DNA of 43,634 nucleotides from Methanobacteriota archaeon (lineage in GTDB: Archaea > Thermoplasmatota > Poseidoniia > Poseidoniales > Poseidoniaceae), in contig PSPR01000024.1 of assembly GCA_004195515.1 (NCBI GenBank), positions 1-43,634 of the forward strand, given 5' to 3'. Each line of letters begins with the position of its first letter. The stretch's first letter is position 1. The notes below the pieces were generated by a model. The model had not been told where the DNA came from. It worked only from the letters and a program-made list of their open reading frames with translations, and did not search any database. Positions 42,371 to 43,634 of the stretch are shown here, piece by piece. Both the position numbers and the translations under genes were made by a program.

Positions 42371-42441
42371 GGATTCAAAGATTTGCAATTATTACCATCG
42401 GAGGGTAGGGGCTAAAGGCAATAACTTCCAATCTTTGAACA
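42371..42441 (+). ncRNA. candidate structured RNA, hairpin with internal loop (H/ACA-like shape)
   Basis: TTCAAAGATT (42374-42383) pairs with AATCTTTGAA (42430-42439) as a ten-base lower stem. TGCAA and CTTCC form a five-by-five internal loop. TTATTACC (42389-42396) pairs with GGCAATAA (42417-42424) as an upper stem with one mismatch. A 20-base G-rich apical loop follows (GGAGGGTAGGGG inside). ACA overlaps and follows the base of the lower stem (42439-42441), where an H/ACA RNA would have its box. No ORF is present. An archaeal H/ACA guide is a possibility, not proof. A TATA-like element sits at the right distance upstream. Confidence 0.4.
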
Positions 42442-42487
42442 ACCATAGTATTCATATCTTCAACACCGGGTCGACGGTTTGGTCCTT

Positions 42488-42640
42488 ATGACAGATGTTA
42501 GCGGTTTTTGTATGAAATGCAAAACATATGGCAAGATAAAAGATGGCAAGTTAGTCAAAATGAGTAATGGTCGGACCAGATGTGCAGGGACATGTTCTCA
42601 AGAAAGCTGTACTGGCAAGATTTCCAAGATTGTTTCTTGA
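42488..42640 (+). CDS. tiny zinc-binding protein, DUF5679-like
   Basis: A 50-residue protein missing from the ORF track. MTDVSGFCMKCKTYGKIKDG, then KLVKMSNGRTRCAGTCSQES, then CTGKISKIVS. The order FCxKCK, MxNGRxxxxGTC and a last Cys resembles DUF5679, a zinc-ribbon-like family. The Cys set could bind one zinc. Its function is unknown. A TATA-like TTCATATCTT lies about 30-38 bases upstream, suggesting a nearly leaderless transcript. Confidence 0.75.
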   Translation: MTDVSGFCMKCKTYGKIKDGKLVKMSNGRTRCAGTCSQESCTGKISKIVS

Positions 42641-42660
42641 AACGCATTGACCGATTCGGA

Positions 42661-42666
42661 TATATA
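42661..42666 (+). promoter_or_regulatory. TATA box of tRNA-Val
   Basis: TATATA is centred about 29 bases before the tRNA 5' end, which fits an archaeal tRNA promoter with a short leader. Confidence 0.6.
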
Positions 42667-42692
42667 CCGCATCGAAGTGGCCGATAATGTAA

Positions 42693-42765
42693 GGGCTCGT
42701 GGTCTAGGGGCTATGACGTCGCCTTGACATGGCGAAGATCGAGAGTTCAATTCTCTCCGAGCCCA
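42693..42765 (+). tRNA. tRNA-Val, anticodon GAC
   Basis: GGGCTCG (5') pairs with CGAGCCC (3'). The anticodon arm is TCGCC-TTGACAT-GGCGA, giving anticodon GAC. The T arm is GAGAG-TTCAATT-CTCTC. The discriminator is A and the CCA is not encoded as such (A followed by CC, then TTA). No intron is seen. Confidence 0.95.
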
Positions 42766-42865
42766 CCTTACAAAATTCCTAACATCAACTCTTATTGATT
42801 TGACAGTAATCGCAAATGAATTAATGTTTAATGTAGTGGCTTATTAAAATACAATTAAATCGAAA

Positions 42866-43198
42866 TCAATCGGAATGAATTAATTCGTCCTTCAAACATT
42901 TTTCATCATCTTCAAATGAAAAATCTGAGCTTCCACCTTTCCAATCCTTAACTGCAGATTCATCACCTTCAAATTTCTCGTCTACGATAGCAGAATCCGG
43001 ATTTACTGAATAATCATTGGGGTCTACATTCTTTGGTTCTACCCTTTGCTCAGGTAACGGTGGAGCTCTTTCCTCTAGATGTAAACCGCCATGAAATGTC
43101 CCACATTCTGGGCATCTCAAAGTACCTTTATTGGCTATTGTTCCACAAGCAGGACAACTCTCCATTCCTTGGAGAATATGGAGTTTATCCTCAGACAT
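42866..43198 (-). CDS. zinc-ribbon protein with acidic tail
   Basis: A 110-residue protein with an N-terminal double CxxC zinc ribbon (ESCPACGTIANKGTLRCPEC, then GTFHGG), followed by a Pro-rich and then acidic, probably disordered tail (DEKFEGDESAVKDWKGGSSD). The function is unknown. I start at MSEDKLHILQG (43198), which lies directly after the stop of the upstream acidic gene; the track's 43222 adds MTTRMTTE from within that gene. It is probably co-transcribed with it. Confidence 0.8.
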   Translation of the reverse strand: MSEDKLHILQGMESCPACGTIANKGTLRCPECGTFHGGLHLEERAPPLPEQRVEPKNVDPNDYSVNPDSAIVDEKFEGDESAVKDWKGGSSDFSFEDDEKCLKDELIHSD

Positions 43199-43199
43199 C

Positions 43200-43634
43200 T
43201 CAGTCGTCATCCTCGTCGTCATCGTCCTCTAGGAACATATCGTCTTGATCACCGGTAATCTCATCGCCGTCTTCGGTCTCGATTGTAACAGTGTCTTCTT
43301 CGTCATCAAATTCTATTATCTCACCAAAGAATTCTTCGCCGTCGACCTCTAATCCAATGTGATCTCCAACGCTAATGCCATCTTCGTCATCATCTTCAGA
43401 ATCTTCGTCATCATCTTCATCTTCGGAGTCCTCCTCAACCTCAGAATCATCATCGTCTTCAGAATCATCATCGTCCTCAGAATCATCATCGTCTTCAGAA
43501 TCATCGCCTTCCTCAGAGTCTTCTTCATCCTCATCGGATTCACCATCTTCGGAACTATCATCCGATTTTCCAGATTTGCCTCGTTCACGCAGTTCTGGTG
43601 CGTATTTTAGATGTAAGAATAGGCTCCCAGTAAG
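43200..43634 (-). CDS. highly acidic Asp/Glu/Ser-repeat protein, N-terminus off the right edge
   Basis: Open at the window edge, so only the C-terminal 144 residues are seen and it is not in the ORF track. The visible start reads LTGSLFLHLKYAPELRERGK. A run of DSEDDDDSEDDDDSEDDDD repeats follows, then ISVGDHIGLEVDGEEFFGEI and VTIETEDGDEITGDQDDMF, which look like a small beta barrel (Tudor/SH3-like), and an acidic end. The acidic run suggests a DNA-mimic or a histone or chaperone-like role, which is inference. The zinc-ribbon gene starts one base after its stop. Confidence 0.75.
   Translation of the reverse strand, partial: LTGSLFLHLKYAPELRERGKSGKSDDSSEDGESDEDEEDSEEGDDSEDDDDSEDDDDSEDDDDSEVEEDSEDEDDDEDSEDDDEDGISVGDHIGLEVDGEEFFGEIIEFDDEEDTVTIETEDGDEITGDQDDMFLEDDDDEDDD
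43441..43503. repeat. 18-bp tandem repeat encoding DSEDDD
   Basis: The unit TCAGAATCATCATCGTCT recurs at least three times with one-base changes, giving the Asp/Ser repeat in the acidic protein. It is a likely site for copy-number change. Confidence 0.8.

Noticed and set aside
42275-42487. A tRNA or CRISPR repeat in the gap after 42275
   Set aside because: No cloverleaf and no repeated spacer pattern were found; only the palindrome and the hairpin stand out.

Overview
The window looks like a piece of a marine Euryarchaeota genome, most likely Marine Group II (Candidatus Poseidoniales) or a close relative. Archaeal signs are the ribosomal protein set eS19, PDCD5, eL39, eL31 and eS17, a Kae1-type TsaD, an archease, a tRNA-splicing endonuclease, a TrmB-type regulator, an archaeal-style SRP RNA and TATA-box promoters. 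Bacterial-type genes are mixed in: class 2 PyrD, proton-translocating PntAB, MsrB, HutI, TatC and methylmalonyl-CoA mutase. Several very large secreted or surface proteins are present. Taxonomy here is inference from gene content. Internal genes often carry AGGTGA or GGAGG Shine-Dalgarno sites, which I used to choose many starts.

Layout. 1-3.8 kb: a topoisomerase III cut by the left edge, an unknown gene, pyrD, a CXXXY-type CcmE heme chaperone and the SRP RNA. 3.8-7.3 kb: archease, an RfaE/HldE-like sugar kinase with a degenerate active-site motif, a winged-helix gene apparently split by a one-base frameshift from a helical repeat domain, and the tRNA splicing endonuclease. 7.2-11.6 kb: a minus-strand cluster of an M6 metalloprotease, a TatC with a large extra C-terminal domain, and a CSCH-containing membrane protein. 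11.6-17.3 kb: PntA/PntB transhydrogenase, malate dehydrogenase, a membrane acyltransferase-like protein and a CPBP protease. 17.3-22 kb: a YgfZ/IBA57-like protein and an A-type Fe-S carrier, a TrmB-V4R regulator and a TPR protein.

22-28 kb: an FGE-fold protein without the expected cysteines, an ArsC-like thioredoxin-fold protein, a PqqD-like protein, a small membrane protein, a giant secreted beta-rich protein and a membrane protein. 28-30.6 kb: the ribosomal protein operon ending in a SpoU-family RNA methyltransferase. 30.5-33.6 kb: a compact preQ0 (7-deazaguanine) operon: a ribbon-helix-helix regulator, then FolE, QueE, QueC fused to methionine sulfoxide reductase B, and QueD. Its promoter region is rich in inverted repeats. 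33.7-38.5 kb: a NatAB-like ABC exporter, methylmalonyl-CoA epimerase and mutase, and an FKBP/SlyD-like isomerase. 38.5-43.6 kb: a KP-rich protein, Kae1, HutI, a small alpha/beta-barrel-like protein, a candidate structured RNA with its own TATA box, a tiny zinc protein, tRNA-Val(GAC), a zinc-ribbon protein and a very acidic protein cut by the right edge.

The most striking observation is the QueC-MsrB fusion. All four cysteines expected at the QueC structural zinc site are replaced (Ser, Ser, Ser, Asp), while the fused MsrB keeps its own four zinc cysteines and both redox cysteines. Together with the RHH gene at the head of the operon and the palindromes around its TATA box, this suggests an unusually regulated, redox-linked 7-deazaguanine pathway. 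Other leads are the TatC fusion, the frameshifted winged-helix/repeat protein and the stand-alone hairpin RNA near 42.4 kb, which has an H/ACA-like shape.
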